Positions 40,811 through 49,500 of a DNA stretch of 64,000 nt are shown here, piece after piece. Every line of letters starts with the position of its first letter. Position 1 is the stretch's first letter. The position numbers and the translations under genes were made by a program. The stretch is from JAJNBD01 sp964471475 (GTDB taxonomy: Bacteria > Pseudomonadota > Gammaproteobacteria > CAISUE01), in contig CAYYFQ010000002.1 of the NCBI GenBank assembly GCA_964471475.1, positions 62,001-126,000 of the forward strand, given 5' to 3'. The notes beneath the pieces were generated by a model. The model saw nothing but the letters and a program-made list of their open reading frames with translations, was not told the origin of the DNA and did no database searches.

Positions 40811-43006
40811 ATGTCTCTTTTCACTCAAGCACATATCGATCAGCTCAAAAAAGCAGCTGGAGTTAATCCAGATAGTTCTGTCACCATAATAGAAGCGGGG
40901 AACCCTCCCGAAAAAATAGAAATCCACTCACAAGACAGCATGGCGTTACATCAAATTGCTGATTACTTAAAACAAACCCTTAATATTAGAAGAGCTGGTG
41001 ACTATCCACAACCTCAGGCAAAAATCATTAAGACGGGTGGCCGACCTCCTCATTTGGCGCTGGCTAAAAACTGGCAAAGCGGGGGAGGAAAAGCTCAAGA
41101 AGATGAAATCGGGAAACTCTATTCCCACTTAAATGGACTTCTTGAACAAGAAGTCAAAAATTATTTAAATACCTATTTGTTTGGAACAGATGCCACAGCA
41201 CCCCCCAGGTTTGTTTACCATCCCATTGGATCTAATGAAATTATGATAACCAGAAACGGTAACGAAACAAGCTATAATGTCCCTATTAAAAGAGCGATCT
41301 TAGCCAGCCCAGGGTATGACGTAGATCAAAAATCCTATGATGAGCCCTTACGTTCTTTGCTCATTTATTTTAGTCAGGAATTACAAAAAACCCCTAAAGC
41401 GAAGGAAATAACCTATCCTTTTAACCTCCGACCTTCTGCGGTCGCTGCGAACCCACTCATGCGATATCCAGCTCCGCCTCCTCCACTCGCGCCTGTTGCT
41501 TCTACCCAACCACCGCGGGGCCTCGTAGACCTCAATGCTTCAGTACAGCAAATAAAACTCGCTCAACAGCAAACTGAGGAGGCACAGAGACGAAGAGAAG
41601 CTTTGGCGGCACAGCAACGGCAAGCTTTGGCGGCACAGCAACGGCAAGCTTTGGCGGCACAGCAATACCAGCAAGCTTTGGTACTGCCACCGCCAGTTTG
41701 GACGTCACAGCCACAACGACCAATTCTAACAGGACAAGCGACGACTTTGCCTTCGGCGAACGCTGCGCCATCAGTTCCTCCACCCCCTCCTAGGCCACCC
41801 GCAGTAACACCGTCAGTTTCAGCTAGGGCAACAGCAATAAGCGGTGCAGCATCTGTTTCTACTTCAACTACCACTTCTTCATCACAATCACAATGGATGA
41901 CCGAAGCACAAATATGGGAAAACCTCCACAAGCGGAAGATAACGCAGATATTTATTGAACGCAGATCGGAAAATAATTGCGTATGGTTAACGTTTGGAGA
42001 CACTGACTCTCCCAAGGCTTTTTATAACGCTCTTCAACCCCTTATATCAGAAGCAGCACTCGTTGAGCACAAATCTTTTCTTATGCTTTCTTTCGCAAGC
42101 GCTTGGCTATTATCTTTATCAACCGACTCAGTTACCATTCAAGGGTTGAAAGATATTAGACAGTTTTGTGAAAATTATTGTAAAAGTAATGCTACGTTAG
42201 CCAATGCAGCATTTAATGTAGCTGATAAGATGCAAGCAACAGCGCAAACTCTTTCAACTACCAGCACACAGTCTTCTAGCACAAGCTCGACTGTACCGCC
42301 ACCAGCACCTTTGCTGCCTGCCATTACGACAAGCTCAGTGACTGCCGCAGCGTCAGCCCCCGCAATGCCAGAATCACAACCAGCAGCAGTGGCTACTGTT
42401 GTTTCTTCCGTAGCAACAATGCCATCACCTCCACCTCGGCCCATAGCACCGCAAAGGCCATCTGTAGGAGTAAGCAGCAGCGTATACGCACCCGCTACTC
42501 CAATTGCGCCTGCTGCTTCTTTCTCATTACAGCCGCCAGCCACGACCGAAGCAGACATGTGGGAAAGCCTCCACAATCGGAATGTAGAGAGTATATACAT
42601 TACACCTGGATCGGCAAATCAGACTGTAGTATGGTTAACGTTTAAAAACGCTCAAAATTGCACCAATTTTTATAACACTCTTGAATCCCTATCCCTTGCA
42701 TCATCCTTTAGCCCGAAAGCCCCTACGGTGCTTTCTTTCGCAAGCTCTTGGTTATTATCTTTATCAACCGACTCAGCTGGTATTCAAGAGTTGAAAGATA
42801 TTAGACAGTTTTGTGAAAATTATTGTAGAAATAATAGGGCAGCAGGCCAATCATTTAAGGTGGCTACTTACAGAGTTCCTTCAACTACCAGTACTCAGAC
42901 TTCTAGCACAGGCTCGACCGTATCGCAACCAGCACCTTTGCCGCCTGCCACTACGACGAGCTCAGTGACTGCCGCAGCATCAGCTCCCGCAGTGCCACCA
43001 CCTTAA
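40811..43006 (+). CDS. 731-residue Pro/Gln-rich protein with two copies of a novel repeat domain
   Basis: No signal peptide. Residues 1-210 form an N-terminal domain (AHIDQLKKAAGVNPDSSVTI, later LNGLLEQEVKNYLNTYLFG). A Pro/Ala/Gln-rich linker follows with three 24-bp tandem repeats (41598-41669) encoding LAAQQRQA units. Then a domain of about 95 residues occurs twice, at about 363-456 and 578-672: each begins EAxxWExLHxR, contains VVWLTF and ends LSFASxWLLSLSTDS then IRQFCENYC. A third Pro/Ser/Thr-rich linker ends the protein at AVPPP. The domain is unknown to me. Proline-rich linkers and repeats suggest a scaffold or secreted effector acting on host proteins. It lies just beyond an IS nest. 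Confidence 0.55.
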   Translation: MSLFTQAHIDQLKKAAGVNPDSSVTIIEAGNPPEKIEIHSQDSMALHQIADYLKQTLNIRRAGDYPQPQAKIIKTGGRPPHLALAKNWQSGGGKAQEDEIGKLYSHLNGLLEQEVKNYLNTYLFGTDATAPPRFVYHPIGSNEIMITRNGNETSYNVPIKRAILASPGYDVDQKSYDEPLRSLLIYFSQELQKTPKAKEITYPFNLRPSAVAANPLMRYPAPPPPLAPVASTQPPRGLVDLNASVQQIKLAQQQTEEAQRRREALAAQQRQALAAQQRQALAAQQYQQALVLPPPVWTSQPQRPILTGQATTLPSANAAPSVPPPPPRPPAVTPSVSARATAISGAASVSTSTTTSSSQSQWMTEAQIWENLHKRKITQIFIERRSENNCVWLTFGDTDSPKAFYNALQPLISEAALVEHKSFLMLSFASAWLLSLSTDSVTIQGLKDIRQFCENYCKSNATLANAAFNVADKMQATAQTLSTTSTQSSSTSSTVPPPAPLLPAITTSSVTAAASAPAMPESQPAAVATVVSSVATMPSPPPRPIAPQRPSVGVSSSVYAPATPIAPAASFSLQPPATTEADMWESLHNRNVESIYITPGSANQTVVWLTFKNAQNCTNFYNTLESLSLASSFSPKAPTVLSFASSWLLSLSTDSAGIQELKDIRQFCENYCRNNRAAGQSFKVATYRVPSTTSTQTSSTGSTVSQPAPLPPATTTSSVTAAASAPAVPPP
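41598..41669 (+). repeat. 24-bp coding tandem repeat
   Basis: Three consecutive copies of the unit AAGCTTTGGCGGCACAGCAA plus CGGC, the last diverging after CAGCAA. They encode Gln/Ala-rich LAAQQRQA units inside the 731-residue protein. Length variation by whole repeats would keep the reading frame. Confidence 0.85.
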
Positions 43007-43131
43007 CCAGTGGCAGCGACTACTGTGTGCAACCGGTTACATAGATACTCATCTCACGAGCTCTCTTGCAATGAGGAGAGATGATTCGGAGAAAATTTTT
43101 CTACCTCACAGAGGTCGGGCGTGACTAGTTA

Positions 43132-43160
43132 CTCTATAAAGTGCCCTTTTGCGCGATAAC
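43132..43160. repeat. Partial end of MITE family A
   Basis: CTCTATAAAGTGCCCTTTTG then CGCGATAAC matches the reverse complement of the right arm of the family A elements (3427-3447 and 62285-62310), differing at a few positions. Only one arm is present, between the repeat-domain gene and ispB, so this is a decayed or solo copy. Confidence 0.55.
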
Positions 43161-43172
43161 TGTAAGATAGAC

Positions 43173-44141
43173 TTAGTTGCTGCGATGAATGATTAAATCT
43201 GTCAAGTTGATTAATGCTTCTTTGTAGGGTGTGGGAGGGAGTACTTGCAAGCAACGTTGAGCTTCATGGATAGCAGATTCCGCCACTTGAAGCGTGTAGG
43301 CAATGCTGTTGGTTTTCTGAATAATATTTTGTAAAATGGGGAGTGCTTCGGTATCACCATTTATAATGGCATCTTGAATCGTTTGTTGATCGTTGAGATC
43401 CGCATTTTTTAAAGCATGCAAAAGCGGCATGGTCATTTTGCCATCCGCTAAATCATCACCTAAATTTTTGCCAAGAGCAGAGGGGTTAGCTGAAAAATCT
43501 AACGCATCGTCTGCCAGTTGAAAAGCTAAGCCTAAAGATTCTCCAAAATTCGCCATGAGTTTAACTTCTTCATCAGGGCGGTAAGCTAAAATGGCGCCTG
43601 TTTGCGTGGCCGCTGAAAATAAGGCGCCGGTTTTGTAACGCAACACATTAAGATAATCTTGTTCGGTAATGTGAGGATTGTGACGATTTTGTAATTGCAA
43701 TACTTCGCCAGTCGAAATCGTATTAGTTGCCCCAGCGAGCATTTGTAAGATTTCTTGACTTTCAATATCTACAATTAATTGAAAAGCACGCGAATAAAGA
43801 AAATCTCCTACTAAAACACTGGCGGCATTATCCCACACCGCATTGGCAGTTTTTCGGCCCCGACGCAATTGAGAGTTATCAACCACATCATCATGTAATA
43901 ACGTGGCGGCATGAATAAGTTCGATAGCCGCAGCTAGCGTAATATCCGTATGTTGCTGGTTACCGTAGGCTTTGCTGGTAAGAAGAACTAGGATAGGTCG
44001 AATACGTTTGCCTCCCGCGTCAATCAAATGCGTACTGATCTCTTTAATCAGCTGAACTGGCGAGTCCAGCTGATTATTTAAGAGAGATTCGACTTTATCG
44101 AGACTATCGGCAATTAACGCCTTAATGCCATCAAGTTGCAT
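43173..44141 (-). CDS. ispB: Octaprenyl (polyprenyl) diphosphate synthase
   Basis: 322 residues. Trans-prenyltransferase with the first Asp-rich motif LLHDDVVDNSQLRRGRKTAN and the second LAFQLADDALDF, plus GGKRIRPILVLLTSKA near residue 44. It elongates farnesyl diphosphate with IPP to the side chain of ubiquinone. The residue before the first motif (ATLLHDDVVD, with Thr-Leu-Leu) fits long-chain C40 synthases rather than short IspA enzymes. It lies 4 bases downstream of sucD on the same strand, an unusual pairing that may mean read-through from the suc operon. Confidence 0.92.
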   Translation of the reverse strand: MQLDGIKALIADSLDKVESLLNNQLDSPVQLIKEISTHLIDAGGKRIRPILVLLTSKAYGNQQHTDITLAAAIELIHAATLLHDDVVDNSQLRRGRKTANAVWDNAASVLVGDFLYSRAFQLIVDIESQEILQMLAGATNTISTGEVLQLQNRHNPHITEQDYLNVLRYKTGALFSAATQTGAILAYRPDEEVKLMANFGESLGLAFQLADDALDFSANPSALGKNLGDDLADGKMTMPLLHALKNADLNDQQTIQDAIINGDTEALPILQNIIQKTNSIAYTLQVAESAIHEAQRCLQVLPPTPYKEALINLTDLIIHRSN

Positions 44142-44145
44142 TGCT

Positions 44146-45018
44146 TTACCCCAAAACTTTAGCCATAGTTTTTCCCATTTCAGCTGGGGATTTAACCGTT
44201 GTCACTCCCGCGGCTTCTAATGCTTTGAATTTTTCTTCGGCGGTACCTTTGCCTCCAGAAATAATGGCGCCCGCATGCCCCATCCTTTTTCCAGAAGGGG
44301 CCGTCACGCCAGCAATATAAGATACAACAGGTTTAGTGACGTGATGCTTAATGAAAGCAGCAGCTTCTTCTTCAGCTGTTCCGCCAATTTCACCCACCAT
44401 GATGATGCCTTCGGTTTGTGGATCATTTTGGAAGAGTCGAAGAATATCAATATGGCTGCTTCCAGGAATAGGATCTCCCCCAATTCCAACGCAAGTGCTT
44501 TGTCCTAAGCCTAACTCTGTGGTTTGTTTAACCGCTTCATAAGTTAATGTGCCAGAACGAGACACAATTCCTATGCGACCAGGCTGATGGATATAGCCTG
44601 GCATGATACCAATTTTACATTGGCCAGGAGTAATCACACCTGGACAGTTAGGGCCAATTAATCGAATGCCTGGATGTTGATCAAGGTAATATTTGACTTC
44701 TAGCATATCTAATACAGGAATGCCTTCAGTGATACAAACAATTAAAGGAATTTTTGCATTAATTGCTTCAACGATCGAATCTTTACAAAAGGGAGCGGGG
44801 ACATAAATGACTGTCGCATCTGCGCCAGTTTCGCGGACCGCTTTTTCAACAGTATCAAAAACAGGAAGTCCTAAATGTGTTTCACCGCCTTTGCCAGGCG
44901 TGACGCCCCCAACCATTTTAGTTCCATAAGCAATGGCTTGCTCTGAATGTAATGTGCCTTGTTGACCGGTAAAGCCTTGACAAATCACGCGTGTATTTTT
45001 ATTAACTAATATGCTCAT
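44146..45018 (-). CDS. sucD: Succinyl-CoA synthetase alpha subunit
   Basis: 290 residues, normal length, from ATG 45018 (MSILVNKNTRVICQGFTGQQ). CoA-binding Rossmann part with GFTGQQGTLHSEQAIAYG and GGVTPGKGGETHLGLPVF; the phosphorylated catalytic His lies in GRSGTLTYEA...GHAGAIISGGKGTAEEKF (GHAGA). It makes ATP or GTP from succinyl-CoA in the TCA cycle as a heteromer with SucC. The sucC stop lies one base before the start, so the two are translationally coupled. The upstream in-frame codons to 45060 overlap sucC and are not needed. Confidence 0.96.
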   Translation of the reverse strand: MSILVNKNTRVICQGFTGQQGTLHSEQAIAYGTKMVGGVTPGKGGETHLGLPVFDTVEKAVRETGADATVIYVPAPFCKDSIVEAINAKIPLIVCITEGIPVLDMLEVKYYLDQHPGIRLIGPNCPGVITPGQCKIGIMPGYIHQPGRIGIVSRSGTLTYEAVKQTTELGLGQSTCVGIGGDPIPGSSHIDILRLFQNDPQTEGIIMVGEIGGTAEEEAAAFIKHHVTKPVVSYIAGVTAPSGKRMGHAGAIISGGKGTAEEKFKALEAAGVTTVKSPAEMGKTMAKVLG

Positions 45019-45019
45019 T

Positions 45020-46186
45020 TTATTTACCTTTGACTGCGTTGATGATTTTTTCAGCGGCATCGGTCATGCCATAGGCAGGCGTAATGTTTAAGCCACTTTC
45101 AGCTAATTTTTTAGCGCCTAAGTCCGCGTTATTGCCTTCTAAGCGAACCACAACAGGCAGTTTTATGCCTACCGTTTTGACAGCTCCAATGATACCGTCA
45201 GCAATAAGATCGCAACGCACGATACCACCAAAAATATTGACTAAAATACCTTTTACTTTAGGGTCAGAAAGAATGATGTTAAAAGCTTCAGTAACCCGTT
45301 CTTTTGTAGCCCCTCCTCCAACATCCAAAAAGTTAGCGGGATTGCCGCCATGCAGTTTGATAATATCCATTGTGGCCATCGCAAGGCCTGCACCATTGAC
45401 CATGCAGCCAATATCTCCATCTAAAGATACATAATTTAACTCCCAATCTCGCGCACGATTTTCGCGAGCATCTTCTTGTGAAGCATCACGCATTGAGCGA
45501 ATTTCTTGTTGACGATACAGCGCGTTGTCATCAACAGAGATTTTGGCATCTAAGCACTGGAGGTTGCCCGCGCTGTTGATGATCAATGGGTTGATTTCTA
45601 CTAAAGATAAATCTTTTTCCACAAATAATTTACCCAAGTTAGTTAAAAGATGAACAAATTGTTTGAGTTGAGCGGCATTTAATTTTAAAGAAAATCCAAT
45701 ATCGCGTGCTTGAAAAGGTAAGACACCTAGTAATGGATCAATTTCTACTTTGAGAATTTTTTCTGGAGATTCTTCAGCGATTTTTTCAATTTCAACTCCT
45801 CCTTCAGTGGAGGCCATAAAGACGATTCTCCGGCTAGCACGATCAATCACGGCCCCTAAATATAATTCTGTTTGGATATCTGTAGGAGCAGCAATTAATA
45901 CGCTGTTAATGGGTTGCCCTTCGCTGGTGGTTTGAAAGGTGACAAGGCGTTTGCCAATCAATTTTTTCACCATATCAACTAATTCTTCTTTGCCATGAAC
46001 TATTTTAACGCCCCCGGCTTTACCTCGGCCGCCCGCATGGACTTGAGCTTTGACTACCCAGGATTCTCCCCCGAGTTGGTTGGCGACACTTACCGCTTCT
46101 TCAGTGTTAAAAACAACTTCTCCTTGACCCACCGGCAAACCATATTGTTGTAACAATTGTTTTGCCTGATATTCATGAAGGTTCAT
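45020..46186 (-). CDS. sucC: Succinyl-CoA synthetase beta subunit
   Basis: 388 residues, normal length. ATP-grasp start MNLHEYQAKQLLQQYGLPVG, VVKAQVHAGGRGKAGGVKI, EINPLIIN, GDIGCMVNGAGLAMATMDIIK and the C-terminal VNIFGGIVRCDLIADGIIGA. It binds nucleotide and succinate. The gene is the promoter-proximal member of sucC-sucD(-ispB). sucAB, which often precede it, are absent; a MITE (46221-46457) lies immediately upstream in the position of its promoter and could supply or disturb it. Confidence 0.96.
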   Translation of the reverse strand: MNLHEYQAKQLLQQYGLPVGQGEVVFNTEEAVSVANQLGGESWVVKAQVHAGGRGKAGGVKIVHGKEELVDMVKKLIGKRLVTFQTTSEGQPINSVLIAAPTDIQTELYLGAVIDRASRRIVFMASTEGGVEIEKIAEESPEKILKVEIDPLLGVLPFQARDIGFSLKLNAAQLKQFVHLLTNLGKLFVEKDLSLVEINPLIINSAGNLQCLDAKISVDDNALYRQQEIRSMRDASQEDARENRARDWELNYVSLDGDIGCMVNGAGLAMATMDIIKLHGGNPANFLDVGGGATKERVTEAFNIILSDPKVKGILVNIFGGIVRCDLIADGIIGAVKTVGIKLPVVVRLEGNNADLGAKKLAESGLNITPAYGMTDAAEKIINAVKGK

Positions 46187-46220
46187 GATTTTATTCTTAC
46201 CTCGTTTGTTGAAAAATGTC

Positions 46221-46457
46221 GGTATTATACTCGAAAGAGGGAGAGGTTAACCACCGGGTGTGGTACATACCTGTGTACACGACAAAAACCACCACCGAGG
46301 TTAAACGGGTCCTGTCGCTGCAGCATCCCATCAATGCTTCGCATTGCTGGGAACCCTGCTTGCGCGCCACCCGTTTTGCAATTATCCGGTTTTGTCGTGT
46401 ACGGAGGTTACAGGGGTATTTACTCTCGTGATCACAGAAATTCTTCGGTATAATACC
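46221..46457. mobile_element. Nested-palindrome MITE between sucC and gdh
   Basis: 237 bp. Outer inverted repeats GGTATTATAC (46221-46230) and GTATAATACC (46448-46457), with neighbouring CGAA/TTCG also pairing. Inside, GTACACGACAAAA (46275-46287) pairs with TTTTGTCGTGTAC (46390-46402), AAACGGGT with ACCCGTTT, and TCCCA..AATGC-TTC-GCATT..TGGGA forms the tip. The whole region can fold into one long hairpin. It has no coding capacity and occupies the divergent promoter region of sucC and gdh. Confidence 0.7.
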
Positions 46458-46500
46458 CTCACCCTATTGGGCTTACTATCTTAAGTGAAAATTAAACATT

Positions 46501-49500
46501 ATGGCGCAATCTCTCTATTTATCAGAAACGGTGAAGCAATTAACTTTAACTGATGTAAAAAAAATATTTAAAACAATAAAAACAAGCCATCCGAAAGCAT
46601 TTGCCATGTTCTTGGAGTTTACTTTTTTACGCACGAAGAACAATGATTTTTGGGGGAATGATACGGCGGAAATAAAAAGGCAATTGTTATTGTTATGGGA
46701 TTTTATCCAAAAACGCAAGGGGTTGGCGATTGGTTTATTAGCGATTCCTGCACAATCTCCAGAAGAGCTCCCGTTGATTTTAATTAGCCAGCAAGACGCG
46801 CGTTATATCGTAGACTCATTAGAAATTGCTTTAAATCAATTTGAATTAACGAGTTTTGAAATTTTAAGTATTGGTGGATTGCCGGTTAAGCGCAATGAAT
46901 CGGGCGCGTTACTTGCAGTTGAAAAAGAACTTTCGCAAAAAGCTACTTGTATTCCAGAAGATCCCGTCGTTATTCAATTAGCGGCGACGGTTGATGCGGC
47001 AAAGTTGGAAAAAATTAAAAGCTACTTGCAAAAAATTCTAGAGGAAACACACATCACAAATCAAGATCAATTATTGATGCGTGATAAATGTCATGAAGTG
47101 ATGATTCAATTAAAAAACTATAAGCTCTTATCGTCGGCGAGCGCTGTCGATGAAGCAATCACTTTCCTCAATTGGCTATTGGATAATCATTTTTACTTTT
47201 TAGGATATCGTTCTTATCGAGTAAGTGGTTCGAAACAAGATCCCATGCTTGAATTAATTTCAGGTTCTGGGCTTGGTCTATTAAAAAATGAAAGTCGAGC
47301 GGTTAAAAAGCGGACATTATTTTCGATGCCTAAAGAGGCGCAGCGATTAGCGCAAGCCAAATATATTTTGGTGATTACCAAAACCAATACGAAATCGCAT
47401 GTACATCGCGGAAGCTATACAGATTACATTAGTGTTAAACGTTTTGATGTAAAAGGAAAATTAATTGGTGAGGATAGATTTCTGGGGTTGTTTTCACGCA
47501 GCGCTTATAACGCAAGTGTATTAGATATTCCTTATATCCGTTTGTTGGTACAACAAATGTTTGCTGAGTTTAAAACAACGCCAAGTCATCGTTTGGGACG
47601 ATCTGTATTAAATATTTTAGAAAATTACCCGCGTGATGATTTATTTCAAGTTACACCAGCGGATCTTTCTGACACCATTGCGTGTATTTTGAGTTTACGT
47701 GAGCGCCCAATTACTAAATTGATTATTCGCGAAGATGCTTATGGGCGTTTCTATTCAGTAATGATTTTTCTCCCCAAAGAAAAAATTTCTGCAGCGCTGA
47801 CTGAAAAATTCACTAAAATTTTATTGCACGTATTGAGTGGTAATGAGGTTTCAATTGCCTCTTACATTGGGGAATCTTTTTTGGGAAGATTGCATTTTAT
47901 AGTACGTAGAAGTGTTGAAAAACGTCAGCGCCCAATATTAGATTTTTCGAACATTGAAAATCAAATTGTTGAAGCGGCTAAAACGTGGCAAGAAAAATTA
48001 AAAGATTTATTGGCGCAAGAAAATGCCACGGATATGCAAAAACTGTTCAATCGCTATAGTCATGCTTTTTCAGCGGCCTATCAAAATACATTTACGCCAG
48101 AAGAAGTGTTGGATGATATTCACCATCTTGAAAACGTGTTACAAGTTCGTTCTATTTCAGTGAATTTGTATCGTAGTGCTCAGCAAAAAGATCCATCTGT
48201 GATCAACTTCAAACTTTTTCAATTAAACGAACCTACCAGCTTGTCACAGCTCATTCCCTTGTTTGAAAATATGGGGTTAGAAGCCATCGAAGAAAATGCT
48301 TATAAATGTAAAATTGGTCATGAGACAGTATGGATTAGTTGCTATGAATTGCGCATTTATGAAAATAAATCTCCAGACTTAAATCGATTAGCTCCTTTGT
48401 TTTATTCGTTGTTTTTTGGGTTATGGCAAAGTCGTGTAGAAAATGATGCCCTAAATGCTTTGGTACTTGCTTGTGAATTACCGTGGCATTTAGTAGAAGT
48501 GTTACGTGCTTATTGCGGATATTACAAACAAATTGGTGTGTATAGTCAGGCTTATTTGATTAACGTTTTAAAATGTAATCGTGCTCTTAGCAAATTATTA
48601 TTGGAGTTGTTTAGTCGACGTTTTGAGCTACAACCAACCAATGAAAAAGCTATTGCTATTATTAAAAATGATATTAACGAACTATTGGGAAGTGTGACTA
48701 ACTTGGAAGAAGATAAAATTTTTCGTACATTTGTGAGTTTGATTGAAGCGACAGTACGGACTAATTACTATCAATTGACTTCCGATGGCTGTCGTAAAAA
48801 TTATCTTTCATTTAAGTTAGATTCTAAAAAAGTTCCGCATTTACCATTGCCTTGGCCTTTATTCGAAATTTTTGTTTATTCCTCGCGTGTAGAAGGTATT
48901 CATTTGCGCGCAAGCAAAGTGGCGCGAGGCGGCATTCGCTGGTCGGATCGACGCGAGGATTTTCGTACCGAAGTATTAGGCTTGATGAAAGCCCAGCAAG
49001 TTAAAAATAGTGTGATTGTTCCTGGGGGCTCAAAAGGCGGCTTTGTATTGAAAAACAATACTAGCAAAATGGATCGGACACAGTTACAACAAGAAGCTAT
49101 CGCGTGTTACCAAGAATATATTTCTGGCCTGTTAGATTTGACAGATAATTTAGTGGATGGTGCCGTTGTTCATCCACCACGCGTTAAAATTTATGACGAG
49201 AACGATCCTTATTTGGTGGTAGCTGCTGATAAAGGAACCGCCACTTTTTCAGATTATGCTAATGAAGTGGCGCTACGGTATCATTTTTGGTTGGGAGATG
49301 CTTTCGCTTCTGGTGGTAGTCATGGCTATGATCATAAAAAAATGGCGATTACGGCACGAGGTGCCTGGATTTCGGTAGAAACTCATTTTAAAAGCTTGGG
49401 TATAAATCCAGCTTACCAAGAATTTACGGTGGTGGGCATTGGTGATATGAGCGGAGATGTATTTGGGAACGGTATGTTGTTGTCGGACAAAATTCGCTTG

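Noticed and set aside
41598..41669. Possible CRISPR array
   Set aside because: The repeats are directly adjacent, in frame and code for Gln/Ala units; there are no spacers and no cas genes. No CRISPR array was seen anywhere in the window.
41532..42600. Three long minus-strand frames rich in Val, Ala and Cys
   Set aside because: They are antisense to the Pro/Gln/Ala-rich plus-strand gene; their low-complexity composition follows from its codons.
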